Shown here: piece by piece, positions 34,192 to 42,749 of the stretch | How positions within the stretch are numbered: the stretch's first letter is position 1 | Layout of the letters: every line of letters starts with the position of its first letter | NCBI GenBank assembly: GCA_943361925.1 | Contig: CALRIT020000012.1 | Span: 62,001-126,000, forward strand | Source of the DNA: CAISCU01 sp943361925 | GTDB taxonomy: Bacteria; Bacteroidota; Bacteroidia; UKL13-3 | Length of the DNA stretch: 64,000 nucleotides | Direction: 5' to 3' | Program-made: the position numbers and the translations under genes | The notes under the pieces: model-generated | Told to the model about the DNA's origin: nothing | What the model saw: only the letters and a program-made list of their open reading frames with translations | Database searches by the model: none

Positions 34192-34930
34192 GATTTAAAA
34201 TTTCTCTAACTAGTTTCACTTTATTCTTATCACAAACAAAATAAGCACAATCATCATCACCGGAAATACTGCTCATTTTTACATTACTTTTTCTATATAG
34301 CATAGGGCTTTGTTTTAGGCTTCGCAACGACATATGAAAAGAATTAAAATAAGGCTTCAATTCAGCAATATTTGTTTCGTTTAAACCTGCACCGGGCATT
34401 ATAGTAATTCTATTTTCAGCTTGATTATTTAGCTTTTTCAATAGCTCAATGCCTTTTAAAGCAGAACTTTCTTGTCCTGAACTTAGTAAAACATGAAAAC
34501 CCATTTCAATAATCTGTTCCAATGCTTTTTCAGGATGAGCACAAACATCAAAAGCTCTGTGAAAAGTTAATTGAAACGGAAAACAAACTTCAACTAACCT
34601 TTTACATGTTTCTATATCAATTTCGCCAGTGGGTTTAAGTGCTCCAATAACAAAACCATTTACACCTTCAATTTCTTTGATTCTTTGAATATCGCGTATC
34701 ATGATTTCAACATCCAAATCTGAATAGACAAAATCACCAGGTCGAGGTCTGATTAAAACATGAATTGGAATTTTAACTTTGGAAGCGCAAACTTCAATCA
34801 TACCAATAGAAGGCGTTGTACCTCCCTCCATTAAATTTTCGCACAATTCAATTCTGTTTGCTCCACCAAGTTCTGCTGCTATTGCTGATTCTGTGGATGT
34901 TGCACAAATTTCTATTAAGTAGGTTTTCAT
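34184..34930 (-). CDS. cutC: CutC family protein (TIM barrel)
   Basis: A 248-residue protein with the CutC signature: LIEICATSTESAIAAELGGANRIELC, then L-M-E-G-G-T-T-P-S, VLIRPRPGDFVYSD, and TFHRAFD. The family was named for copper homeostasis, but the biochemical role is disputed. Its frequent neighbourhood with glycosidases fits a role in sugar metabolism (inference). It is first in the leftward glycan locus and overlaps the GH2 gene by 8 bp. Confidence 0.9.
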   Translation of the reverse strand: MKTYLIEICATSTESAIAAELGGANRIELCENLMEGGTTPSIGMIEVCASKVKIPIHVLIRPRPGDFVYSDLDVEIMIRDIQRIKEIEGVNGFVIGALKPTGEIDIETCKRLVEVCFPFQLTFHRAFDVCAHPEKALEQIIEMGFHVLLSSGQESSALKGIELLKKLNNQAENRITIMPGAGLNETNIAELKPYFNSFHMSLRSLKQSPMLYRKSNVKMSSISGDDDCAYFVCDKNKVKLVREILNHD

Positions 34931-35006
34931 TTGTACTTCAATAATCTAAAATAAAAAGTATAAAACACAACAAAACGATTTGATTATTGAAATAGGTCCA
35001 GCTGAA

Positions 35007-35040
35007 ATAAAAAAAGGCAACCCTTAAGCCGCCTTTTTCT
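35007..35040 (-). terminator. Intrinsic terminator of the outer-membrane protein gene
   Basis: The arms AAAAAGGC (35011-35018) and GCCTTTTT (35031-35038) pair with a 12-nt loop. Read on the minus strand, the stem is followed by TTTTTTTATTT. It lies 18 bp downstream of the stop of the gene at 35057-36043. Confidence 0.85.
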
Positions 35041-35056
35041 CTAACTATATTATCAA

Positions 35057-36043
35057 TTATTTCTTTTTGCCAATTTTTGCCCCAATGTGCATTCCACCAC
35101 CAACACTAATAAACCAAGGTGATTCAGGATTTCCAGGTAATTGACCCAACTCAGTTTTAAAAGATAAACCAACATATTTACCAGAATCATATTTCCAGCC
35201 TAATCTCCATCCAAAATTATTTCTTTTGTTTTCAGGAATATCAATATCAATGCCTTTAAATTGCGCTTGTTTTTCATTAGGAACCAAAGTATAGGTAATA
35301 CTGGGACTCAATAAAACATCAGCATACATATTAAACTTAGATGTCTTACTTTTTTCTCTGTAATTGTCTGGTTTAATTTTAACGTTTACAATTGATTTAA
35401 AATCCAATCCTGCATAAAAACAAAAGGCGTTCATTGTATAAGTTGGAGTTTCAAAATTTACCTTATCAACAAGATAATTTAAATTCCCACTTGCATCTTT
35501 ATACTGAATATCACTTTTATTTGGTGATGAAATTAAGTCCATATCAACCTGGTAATTATTATGAAACTGCTGAATGCCACCTCTTACACTCCAAATCCTT
35601 CTAAACATAGCTGGGACCATAACATAACTGGTAAAAGTAGTTCTGCCAACTTTGCTGCTTGATAATACCACTTTAGCTTTGCCTTGTCTTATCTTATGAC
35701 TCAAATTAAATTCAGCACCCGCCGAAAACGACCAGGTTTTGGTTAAATCTTTTGGGGCAAAAACTGCGGTTGCATTATCATCTAAATAAGTGCTTCTATA
35801 CTCTGCATCAATTTGAAGTCTATTTCCCAACAAAAAATTCCCATAGATATTGTAACCAATTGAATTATTTGGTGAATAAGCAATTGCATCAAACACATTT
35901 ATTCCAATAAACAGATTTTTCACTTCAGGGTCATTTTCCAAAACCTTATAATTGATTTGTTGCGCTTTTAAAGTTGAGGAACTTAAAATTACAAAAAGTA
36001 AAACTACTGCTCTACCAATTGATTTGAGGATTTTTGTTTTCAT
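35057..36043 (-). CDS. Predicted outer-membrane or periplasmic beta-rich protein linked to the sensor kinase locus
   Basis: A 328-residue protein with a signal peptide (VVLLFVILSSSTLKAQ, to about 27). The rest is rich in alternating aromatic/polar strands and ends ...SVGGGMHIGAKIGKKK, which resembles a beta barrel, but the last residue is not aromatic as usual for barrels. No enzyme motif is seen. It is divergent from the response-regulator gene, and a 37-bp element in the gap also occurs before the lipoprotein gene, so the two envelope genes probably share control. Confidence 0.6.
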   Translation of the reverse strand: MKTKILKSIGRAVVLLFVILSSSTLKAQQINYKVLENDPEVKNLFIGINVFDAIAYSPNNSIGYNIYGNFLLGNRLQIDAEYRSTYLDDNATAVFAPKDLTKTWSFSAGAEFNLSHKIRQGKAKVVLSSSKVGRTTFTSYVMVPAMFRRIWSVRGGIQQFHNNYQVDMDLISSPNKSDIQYKDASGNLNYLVDKVNFETPTYTMNAFCFYAGLDFKSIVNVKIKPDNYREKSKTSKFNMYADVLLSPSITYTLVPNEKQAQFKGIDIDIPENKRNNFGWRLGWKYDSGKYVGLSFKTELGQLPGNPESPWFISVGGGMHIGAKIGKKK

Positions 36044-36095
36044 ATAATTTGTATTAAGATTTGATGTTTCAAAACTAGAAACACCTGACCTACCT

Positions 36096-36132
36096 TGAAA
36101 TACCCTGTGTGTGGTAATTTATATCCGTGCTA
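36096..36132 (-). promoter_or_regulatory. 37-bp regulatory element, copy 1
   Basis: This sequence matches copy 2 (36852-36888, opposite strand) at 30 of 37 positions, including TGAAATACCCTGT, TGGTAA and ATCCGT. Relative to the gene it precedes (outer-membrane-type, start at 36043) it has the same orientation as copy 2 has to the lipoprotein gene. A dyad ATCCGT/ACGGAT half-site is at the upstream end. This is probably a regulator/promoter site of the local two-component system. Confidence 0.65.
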
Positions 36133-36170
36133 TTGGGTATATCTTAGTCAAATCCTTAAATTCGTTTAAC

Positions 36171-36806
36171 ATGAAGGCCAAAATTGTACTTATTGATGAC
36201 CATCAAATAATGCTCGATGGAATCTCATCTTTACTTAATTCAAGTACTGATTATGAAATTATTGCTAAAAGTACCAATCCTTTAGAAGCCCTTGAACTTA
36301 TCAAAACACATCTTGCTGATATTTTAATCACAGATATTTCAATGGAAAAACTTTCTGGCATTGAATTATGTAAATTGGTAAAACAAAATTTTCCAAATAT
36401 TAAAGTTTTGGCTCTTTCAATGTTTGGTGATAAAGAAACCATATCAGAAATGATTGAGGCAGGTGTAAATGGATACATACTAAAAAATACGGGTTCTGTT
36501 GAATTAATTGACGCCTTGGATAAAATAAGCAGTGGACAAGTATTTTTCAGCAATGAAGTCACTGTAGAAATGATGAAGTCAATTACTCAGTCTAAAAATC
36601 CACTTGCTGAATCAACTAAATTAACTCCCAGAGAAATTGAAATTGTTAAATCAATTGCTGATGAATTAAATAATGCTGAAATAGGTGAAAAACTTTTTAT
36701 TAGTGAAAGAACCGTTGAAACGCACCGTAAAAATATTTTCAGAAAAACTGGAACTAAAAGTGTTGCCGGACTTATTAAATACGCTATTGAGTTTAAAATA
36801 ATCTAA
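36171..36806 (+). CDS. NarL/LuxR-family response regulator
   Basis: A 211-residue regulator. The receiver domain (1-120) has Asp9/Asp10 and the phosphoacceptor Asp55 (ILITDISM), and the C-terminal LuxR helix-turn-helix (about 145-205) reads LTPREIEIVKSIADELNNAE, then ISERTVETHRKN. The ATG at 36171 is chosen because the receiver begins immediately. A longer start at 36111 would fall in the shared element. It is a likely partner of the TPR sensor kinase two genes downstream. Confidence 0.93.
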   Translation: MKAKIVLIDDHQIMLDGISSLLNSSTDYEIIAKSTNPLEALELIKTHLADILITDISMEKLSGIELCKLVKQNFPNIKVLALSMFGDKETISEMIEAGVNGYILKNTGSVELIDALDKISSGQVFFSNEVTVEMMKSITQSKNPLAESTKLTPREIEIVKSIADELNNAEIGEKLFISERTVETHRKNIFRKTGTKSVAGLIKYAIEFKII

Positions 36807-36851
36807 GCTCTTCGAATAGGTTTTTCAGAGTAAACAATAGAATATCCGTGC

Positions 36852-36888
36852 TAGTACGGATTGAATTTACCATTAACAGGGTATTTCA
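36852..36888 (+). promoter_or_regulatory. 37-bp regulatory element, copy 2 (with adjacent dyad)
   Basis: This is the second copy of the element at 36096-36132, reading in the + direction toward the lipoprotein gene. At its upstream edge ATCCGTGCTAGTACGGAT (36844-36861) is an 18-bp dyad with only one mismatched pair, as expected for a dimeric NarL-type regulator. ATATCCGTGCTA is shared exactly with copy 1 on the + strand. Confidence 0.65.
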
Positions 36889-36932
36889 GTATTGAAGCTT
36901 CAACTACAATTTTGTTGAATAAAAAAATACTC

Positions 36933-37940
36933 ATGAAAACCTTATTTACTGCACTTATTATTAGCTCTCTCTTTATTATTTCATGTTCAGCACCTAAACT
37001 ATCAAGTTATTCAGATAAAACAGATTTAGTTTCAAAAGCCAAATATGATTTCAATCCCAATAAAATCAGAAAAAATGGAAAAGGCTTTTCTGTAGATATG
37101 AAAGCCTTAGGAAAACTTCCTAAAAAAGTGGCTTTGATTAGTTTTTATGTTGATGACCCCGGCTTAACAAAAGTGACAAAATCACCTTCAACAAGTTCTT
37201 GGAATACTACAAATACTGGTTCAGAAAATGCTAAAATTTATGCCAATTATTTCTACCAGCAATCTATTCAAACATTAAAAAACACTTTTAAATCGAATGG
37301 AATTGATGTTTTAAGTCCGGATGAGTTTCTTAAAACAAATGAACAAAAAGAAGCTTACAACAATTTTGTGGTTAAACATACTACCATGAACAAAATTGGC
37401 AATGGCTTAAAGAAAATGATGAAAAATCTTGGAACAGCTTCTACTACTATTGAAACTGATGAAGCTGCTGATAATTTTATTCTTGTGAAAATTAATAACA
37501 GAGAATCTAGTGATCCTAAGAAAAAATCAGTAGAAACACAAAACCTAAGTATTTGTATGGATGGACAAATGATTGAGTCGATTGGATACGATTTGTGTAA
37601 ATCATTAGGAGTTGATGCAGTTTTAGTTGTTTATAATACCCAATTGGCAGATGAAGCCTGGGGCAAAACACGCTTTTGGTTAAGTGCAGTAAATTTGCAG
37701 TTATTTGGCCCAAATCCCTTACCATTAAAGGAAGGTAAAAACGATGGGAACTCCTATAGCAAAGGATTATTCTATTGTGGAGTAAGAATGAATTTTTCGA
37801 AAGGATTGTTAATCAACCCAAAAATAAAAGATGAAGCGAAATCACAACTAAACGAAATGGCTAACAGAAAAGCTTATCAAAATATGATTGCCGGTTGTGC
37901 CTCAAAAATTTCAAAATACATGATTAAAGAATTAGAATAA
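36933..37940 (+). CDS. Lipoprotein of unknown function
   Basis: A 335-residue lipoprotein. The ATG at 36933 gives a signal peptide with lipobox F-I-I-S-C (Cys18), which is better than the upstream TTG. The mature protein has KKVALISFYVDDPG, GSENAKIYANYFYQQSIQTL and SLGVDAVLVVYNTQL blocks that I do not assign to a family. It is followed 45 bp later by the sensor kinase gene, so it is probably in one transcript with it, and it is preceded by the shared regulatory element. It is a candidate envelope partner or target of the kinase. Confidence 0.65.
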   Translation: MKTLFTALIISSLFIISCSAPKLSSYSDKTDLVSKAKYDFNPNKIRKNGKGFSVDMKALGKLPKKVALISFYVDDPGLTKVTKSPSTSSWNTTNTGSENAKIYANYFYQQSIQTLKNTFKSNGIDVLSPDEFLKTNEQKEAYNNFVVKHTTMNKIGNGLKKMMKNLGTASTTIETDEAADNFILVKINNRESSDPKKKSVETQNLSICMDGQMIESIGYDLCKSLGVDAVLVVYNTQLADEAWGKTRFWLSAVNLQLFGPNPLPLKEGKNDGNSYSKGLFYCGVRMNFSKGLLINPKIKDEAKSQLNEMANRKAYQNMIAGCASKISKYMIKELE

Positions 37941-37985
37941 TTTGAATAAAATACAATCATTTTAACTAATTTGGTTTTACTAACC

Positions 37986-39932
37986 ATGAATATTAAAAAA
38001 TATCTTTTTATACTTTGCTCTATCCTACTGCTTAGTTTTAACGGCTATTCTCAAATTGATAGTTTGGAAAAATTGCTCAAAACAGATTTAGCTGATACAA
38101 TTAAACTTCAGCTATATACTGACTTAAACTGGGAATACTTACAAGTTGATTTAAGCAAAGCAGAATGGTATGCAAAAGAGGAATTAAAATTGGCTGAAGC
38201 AATAAATAACAAGAAGTTTATTGCTCAAGCTTACAATGATTTCGGAATTGTTTGTATAAAAAACAGTGAGTTCAAAAAAGGATTAAACTGGCATCAAAAA
38301 GCATTAAAAATTAGACTTGAACTAAAGAATCAACTTGATATTGCTTCATCATATTCTAAAATTGGTTACTGTTATTCTGAAATGGACTATTTGGGATTGG
38401 CACTCAATAACCAACTTAAAGCACTTGAAATCTACAAATCAATAAATGACAAAGGGAAAACTGCTTATACCTTAAACAATATTTGCTTTTTATACACTGC
38501 ATTATATAATTGGGATAAGGTAATTGAATTGGCTAATCAATCATTTGCAATTGCTGATGAATTGGGCGATGATTATACTAAAGCTGTAGCTTTAAATAAT
38601 ATTGGAAGTTCTTTTGAAGAAAAGCGCGATTTTCTGTCAGCCATTAAATACAAATTAAAGGCGCTTGAAATCTTTAAAGTTGTTGGAGATAGCAATAGTA
38701 TGGCCAGTATGATGAATAATGTTGGTTACTATTATCGAAATTTAAATCAGGATGATAAAGCAGAATCCTATTATTTACCCGGTTTAGAATTATCGAGTCG
38801 CATCAATGATAGAAACAGTATGGCTTTATTTCATTCTAATCTGGGAGCATTGTATACCGATAAAAAGAATTTTACTAAATCGATTTATCACTTAAAAAAA
38901 GCTCAAGAAATTGCCACTGCACAAGAATTACCAAGTACTTTAATTCCGGTATATAAACATCTTGGTGATTATTATGTAGAAACAGGAAATGCACAAAAAG
39001 CAAAAGAAAGTTATGATAATTATACTTATTTAAAAGATAGTTTATTCAATTCGAAATTAGCAGAGCAGTTTTCGGAAATGCAAACAAAGTATGAAACAAC
39101 TGAGAAGGAAAATCAAAACCAAATTCTTCAAAAAGAGAATGAAATTAACCAGGTTCAATTAAACCGAAGTAGAACTATTCAATGGATTCTTTTTGTTGGA
39201 ATTTTATTTATAAGTCTGATATTTTACCTGATTTACTCCAATTATAAAATCAAACAGAAACAAAAATTAAATGAAACACTTTTGGCTCAGGAGCAAATTA
39301 GAGCAAAGGCTGTTTTAGAGGCTGAAGAAAAAGAAAGATTAAGGATAGCCCGCGACCTACACGATGGATTAGGTCAGCGTTTAAGTGCTGCCAAACTTAA
39401 TATTTCCGGCTTACACCAAACCATTCAAACCGATAATGACAAGCAGGAATTGTTTTTAACAAATGCCATTCAACTACTTGATGAATCAGTAAAAGATGTG
39501 AGGTCGATTTCACATAATTTATTGGCAAATGGATTAATTAAATCGGGTTTGGTTTCTGCTGTAAGAGAGTTTATCAATCAAATTAATTCTACCAATAGTT
39601 TAAGAATTAATATTGAAACTGTTGGTTTGGAAGACAGACTTGATCCAATTCAGGAAAACGTTTTGTACAGAGTGCTTCAGGAAGTTGTAAATAATATTAT
39701 AAAACATTCGCAAGCCAATGAAGTTAATATTCAATTCATCAGGCATGAAAATGAATTAAACCTGTTGATTGAAGACAATGGAATTGGATTTAATTTAACA
39801 GAAGCTTTTGATAAAGGAGGAATTGGATTAAAAAACATTCAATCCAGAATTGAATATATCAATGGTAAAGTTGATTTCGATTCCTTTCCAAATAAAGGAA
39901 CAACAGTAAATATTGAAATCCCTTTGGCTTAA
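37986..39932 (+). CDS. TPR-containing sensor histidine kinase (HisKA_3/HATPase)
   Basis: A 648-residue kinase. It has a signal peptide, about seven TPR units (about 35-340), a coiled segment and one TM helix (about 397-419). The dimerisation/phosphoacceptor domain contains A-R-D-L-H-D-G-L-G-Q (His459), and an HATPase_c domain has VVNNIIKHSQA, DNGIGF and GGIGLKNI. The periplasmic TPR array as sensor with a NarL-type partner is common in Bacteroidota. Its stop overlaps the coaD stop by 4 bp. The ATG at 37986 is preferred to an upstream TTG. Confidence 0.93.
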   Translation: MNIKKYLFILCSILLLSFNGYSQIDSLEKLLKTDLADTIKLQLYTDLNWEYLQVDLSKAEWYAKEELKLAEAINNKKFIAQAYNDFGIVCIKNSEFKKGLNWHQKALKIRLELKNQLDIASSYSKIGYCYSEMDYLGLALNNQLKALEIYKSINDKGKTAYTLNNICFLYTALYNWDKVIELANQSFAIADELGDDYTKAVALNNIGSSFEEKRDFLSAIKYKLKALEIFKVVGDSNSMASMMNNVGYYYRNLNQDDKAESYYLPGLELSSRINDRNSMALFHSNLGALYTDKKNFTKSIYHLKKAQEIATAQELPSTLIPVYKHLGDYYVETGNAQKAKESYDNYTYLKDSLFNSKLAEQFSEMQTKYETTEKENQNQILQKENEINQVQLNRSRTIQWILFVGILFISLIFYLIYSNYKIKQKQKLNETLLAQEQIRAKAVLEAEEKERLRIARDLHDGLGQRLSAAKLNISGLHQTIQTDNDKQELFLTNAIQLLDESVKDVRSISHNLLANGLIKSGLVSAVREFINQINSTNSLRINIETVGLEDRLDPIQENVLYRVLQEVVNNIIKHSQANEVNIQFIRHENELNLLIEDNGIGFNLTEAFDKGGIGLKNIQSRIEYINGKVDFDSFPNKGTTVNIEIPLA

Positions 39933-40393
39933 AGTTGATAGGTAACCTGAGGTGGAATGAATTCTGAAACATCACCATTGTTTCTGATTAAATCCCTTAC
40001 AATAGATGAACTGACAGGAGTATAAGCAGGATCACACATGATAAAAATGGTTTCTACTTTATGAAAAACAATTTTATTCATTTGAGCAATATTCTTCTCA
40101 TAATCAAAATCCGACATCGTTCTTAAACCCCTTAGAATATAACCTGCTTCAATTTTTTCGCAATAATTAACAGTTAAGCCTTCATAAATGGCAGCACTTA
40201 CTTTGGGTTCGTCTTTGAATATTTCACGTATCCAATCCAATCTTTGTTCTAATGGAAATAGTGTATTCTTACTGCTATTATGACCAATTCCAATGACAAT
40301 TTCATCAAATAAATGTAATGCACGTTCAACTATATTAACATGCCCAACAGTAATGGGATCAAAGGTTCCGGGAAATAATGCAATGCGTTTCAT
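39929..40393 (-). CDS. coaD: Pantetheine-phosphate adenylyltransferase
   Basis: A 154-residue nucleotidyltransferase. It contains ALFPGTFDPITVGHVNIVERA (HxGH-type site), RGLRTMSDFDYE and the C-terminal S-S-S-I-V-R-D (ISSTxxR-like). It makes dephospho-CoA from phosphopantetheine in CoA synthesis. It is leftward with rsmD 18 bp upstream, and with the DUF3822 gene before that. This is a conserved Bacteroidota arrangement. Confidence 0.96.
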   Translation of the reverse strand: MKRIALFPGTFDPITVGHVNIVERALHLFDEIVIGIGHNSSKNTLFPLEQRLDWIREIFKDEPKVSAAIYEGLTVNYCEKIEAGYILRGLRTMSDFDYEKNIAQMNKIVFHKVETIFIMCDPAYTPVSSSIVRDLIRNNGDVSEFIPPQVTYQL

Positions 40394-40411
40394 AAAAATA
40401 AATATTAAGTT

Positions 40412-40951
40412 TTATTCCGGATTCTTGAAAAATGAAAAGGTTGATTGTCCGTATTTTCTTTCCTCAAAAAAACCCTTTTGTGAGCTTAAATCCAAATGAG
40501 AACCATGTTCAATAATTAACATTCCGTTTTTAGCCAAAAGTTGTTTTTCAAAAACCATTACCGATAAATCAACAATTTTATCTAAAGCATAAGGTGGATC
40601 AGCAAAAATTAAATCGTAAGAATTTGTATCGTTTTTAAGAAAAATAAATACATCTTGCTTACGAACTTGTATTTGATTAAAAGCTAATTTCTGTGCTGTT
40701 TCTTTCACAAACTTTACACAACCGAAATCTTTGTCGACACTAGTAATTTCGGCAACTCCCCTACTTGCCAGTTCATAACTTATATTACCGGTTCCAGTAA
40801 ATAAATCAAGTGTTTTTAATCCTTCCCAATTGTATTTATTTTCGAGGATATTAAACAAACTTTCTTTCGACCTATCTGTGGTGGGTCTAACAGGTAAATT
40901 TTGTGGGGCATGAATAATAATGCCACTTTTGGTTCCGCCTATAATTCGCAC
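40412..40951 (-). CDS. rsmD: 16S rRNA (guanine(966)-N2)-methyltransferase
   Basis: A 179-residue Rossmann methyltransferase. It begins MRIIGGTKSGIIIHAP, with RPTTDRSKESLFNIL (SAM/RNA binding), LDLFTGTGNISYEL (motif I) and the catalytic F-A-D-P-P-Y, all diagnostic of RsmD. It modifies G966 of 16S rRNA. It overlaps the DUF3822 gene by 13 bp and precedes coaD. Confidence 0.95.
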   Translation of the reverse strand: MRIIGGTKSGIIIHAPQNLPVRPTTDRSKESLFNILENKYNWEGLKTLDLFTGTGNISYELASRGVAEITSVDKDFGCVKFVKETAQKLAFNQIQVRKQDVFIFLKNDTNSYDLIFADPPYALDKIVDLSVMVFEKQLLAKNGMLIIEHGSHLDLSSQKGFFEERKYGQSTFSFFKNPE

Positions 40952-41808
40952 AATAATGTACTACTTTCTATTAAATACTGATGTTCTTCGAATTGATGAA
41001 ATGAAACCGGATAGGTAAATGATTTTGATTTAATTCCGAATGAAACCGATTTAACATATGACTTCAATAAGTTCTGTAATTCGTTCATTAACAAAGCTTC
41101 ACCATATAGTAACACCTCTGCATCCTGATTCAATTCCATTTGTTTTGCTACAGCTAAAATAAAATAGGTGATATCATTTTCGTTGCCAAATGCAAATGTA
41201 TTATAGAACTTAAGTTGTTCATCTAAAACAGCAATTTCTATAAAATGGCCATGTACATGTACATGAATTTTTGAAGCCGGATTAGGGAAATGTTGTTGAT
41301 GAATAAGTTTAATGAATAATAATGAACTATGAATCATATCAACCATTGGCATGTTAAAACGAATTAGTTTAACCAATTCATTTTTAACATTAAACAAGGC
41401 TGCGGTTTTTAGAACATTCATTTTACAATCCAATACTTGCGAATTGTCAAACATTTTATGAGTTAAACAATAATAGGCTTCTGTTTCAATGATGTTTAAT
41501 AAAGATTCAGGGACCAAAGTACAAGCTTCATTACTTACAAATACCTTTTTCGAAGCATATTTTTTAGTAATTTCATTCATTAAAAGTTCACTAGACTTTA
41601 ATTCATCATAAGATAATTCAAAAACGCCTTTGCCAACCGGAAACAATAAGGCCAGTTGCATTACTTGTTTTTTGCTTGAATCTGAAATAACAATGGCAAT
41701 ATGGTTATCTGCAAATACCAAATGCTGGGCATATTTCGATGCATCTACCTCCTGAAACAAATTGTCGGTAAAAGTTTTGATTTGATATTGAATGCTGATT
41801 GCGGCCAT
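40939..41808 (-). CDS. DUF3822 family protein
   Basis: A 289-residue protein typical of DUF3822, a Bacteroidota family found next to rsmD and coaD. It shows two halves with an actin-like (ASKHA) flavour: HLVFADNHIAIVISDS, then KIHVHVHGHFIEIAVL and FYNTFAFGNENDITYFILAVAKQ. There is no signal peptide. Function is unknown. It is the first gene of the DUF3822-rsmD-coaD unit and overlaps rsmD by 13 bp. Confidence 0.8.
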   Translation of the reverse strand: MAAISIQYQIKTFTDNLFQEVDASKYAQHLVFADNHIAIVISDSSKKQVMQLALLFPVGKGVFELSYDELKSSELLMNEITKKYASKKVFVSNEACTLVPESLLNIIETEAYYCLTHKMFDNSQVLDCKMNVLKTAALFNVKNELVKLIRFNMPMVDMIHSSLLFIKLIHQQHFPNPASKIHVHVHGHFIEIAVLDEQLKFYNTFAFGNENDITYFILAVAKQMELNQDAEVLLYGEALLMNELQNLLKSYVKSVSFGIKSKSFTYPVSFHQFEEHQYLIESSTLLCEL

Positions 41809-41951
41809 AATTTAATTGATATCGCAAAGTAATTATTGAATTTGTATTTTAAAAACCCACTTTCACCATACATGCTGATTGTGAACACTAAAATAGACTT
41901 ATTTCTATTTAAAGCTTTTTCCAAAGGACAAGTAAAACCTATATTTGCCCA

Positions 41952-42386
41952 ATGTTTATACCAAAAGACCCGAATTTTAAAGAACGTATTCAGCACAAAA
42001 TGCTGGCAAATAATTTCATGCAATACATTGGTTTCAAGGCAACTCAAATTGAAGCCGGCAAAATTTCCGGGGAATTAATTCTTGAAGAACATCATTTACA
42101 ACAAAGTAAATTTCTGCATGGTGGTGTTACGGCAACTCTAGCTGATTTGGTTGCAGGTTTTGCTTCTTTTACCTTAGTCAATTCCAATCAAACCGTAGTT
42201 ACATCCGATTTAAAAATCTCTTATTTAAACCCCGGTATTGGACAAAAAGTATTAGCTAAAGGCTGGGTGATAAAAGCCGGAAATACACTTCATTTTGCAG
42301 AAGCCGAAATTATTTGTGTCAATGAAGGTTCCGAAACATTGGTTGCGAAAGGATATTTAACTTTTGCAGTGGTTAATATTCCTTAA
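41952..42386 (+). CDS. PaaI-family hotdog thioesterase
   Basis: A 144-residue single hotdog protein with the family motif H-G-G-V-T-A-T-L-A-D and then VTSDLKISYLNPG. Enzymes of the group hydrolyse acyl-CoA thioesters, such as phenylacetyl-CoA or medium-chain acyl-CoA. It is cytoplasmic and tetramer-forming by family precedent. It is monocistronic, divergent from the DUF3822 gene, and its substrate is unknown. Confidence 0.85.
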   Translation: MFIPKDPNFKERIQHKMLANNFMQYIGFKATQIEAGKISGELILEEHHLQQSKFLHGGVTATLADLVAGFASFTLVNSNQTVVTSDLKISYLNPGIGQKVLAKGWVIKAGNTLHFAEAEIICVNEGSETLVAKGYLTFAVVNIP

Positions 42387-42501
42387 TAAAACATTTTTAA
42401 ATCAAGTAAATTGCAACACTCAAGTAATTCTAATATTTAAAATTACCATTTAATTTAGAATTTGATATTTATATACAATGTAAATTTCCTAAATTTGAAA
42501 T

Positions 42502-42696
42502 ATGTCAAGCTCTTCACTAAAAATAGATATCGACTCTTTACCACTTTCTCTAAAAAAAGAAGTAGCTGATTTTGTTGCTTTCCTAAAAATGAAAAGCAAA
42601 AAAAAATCCTCCATTAAACAAAGAGAATTTGGATATGCAAAAGGGAAAATTCAATTATCTAAGGACTTTGATGAACCATTAGATTTATTTAAATAG
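42502..42696 (+). CDS. Small DUF2281-like antitoxin, no toxin partner seen
   Basis: A 64-residue protein with an N-terminal helix pair IDSLPLSLKKEVADFVAFL and a basic centre, then FGYAKGKIQLSKDFDEPLDLF. This is the pattern of DUF2281/VapB-type antitoxins, whose tail wraps the PIN-domain toxin. A perfect TAAATTTG (42490-42497) is four bases before the ATG. No PIN or other toxin ORF follows: the next gene is convergent and unrelated. Confidence 0.7.
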   Translation: MSSSSLKIDIDSLPLSLKKEVADFVAFLKMKSKKKSSIKQREFGYAKGKIQLSKDFDEPLDLFK

Positions 42697-42749
42697 AATA
42701 AGCGGATTTCTCTTTTTAACCTCCTAAAGATTCAAAATTAGAATAATAA

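Noticed and set aside
36111..36170. Upstream start of the response regulator
   Set aside because: The 20 extra residues fall in the shared regulatory element and the receiver domain begins at the internal ATG.
41836..42078. 80-aa frame overlapping the thioesterase start
   Set aside because: A different frame of the same strand; the thioesterase has complete motifs and the other has none.
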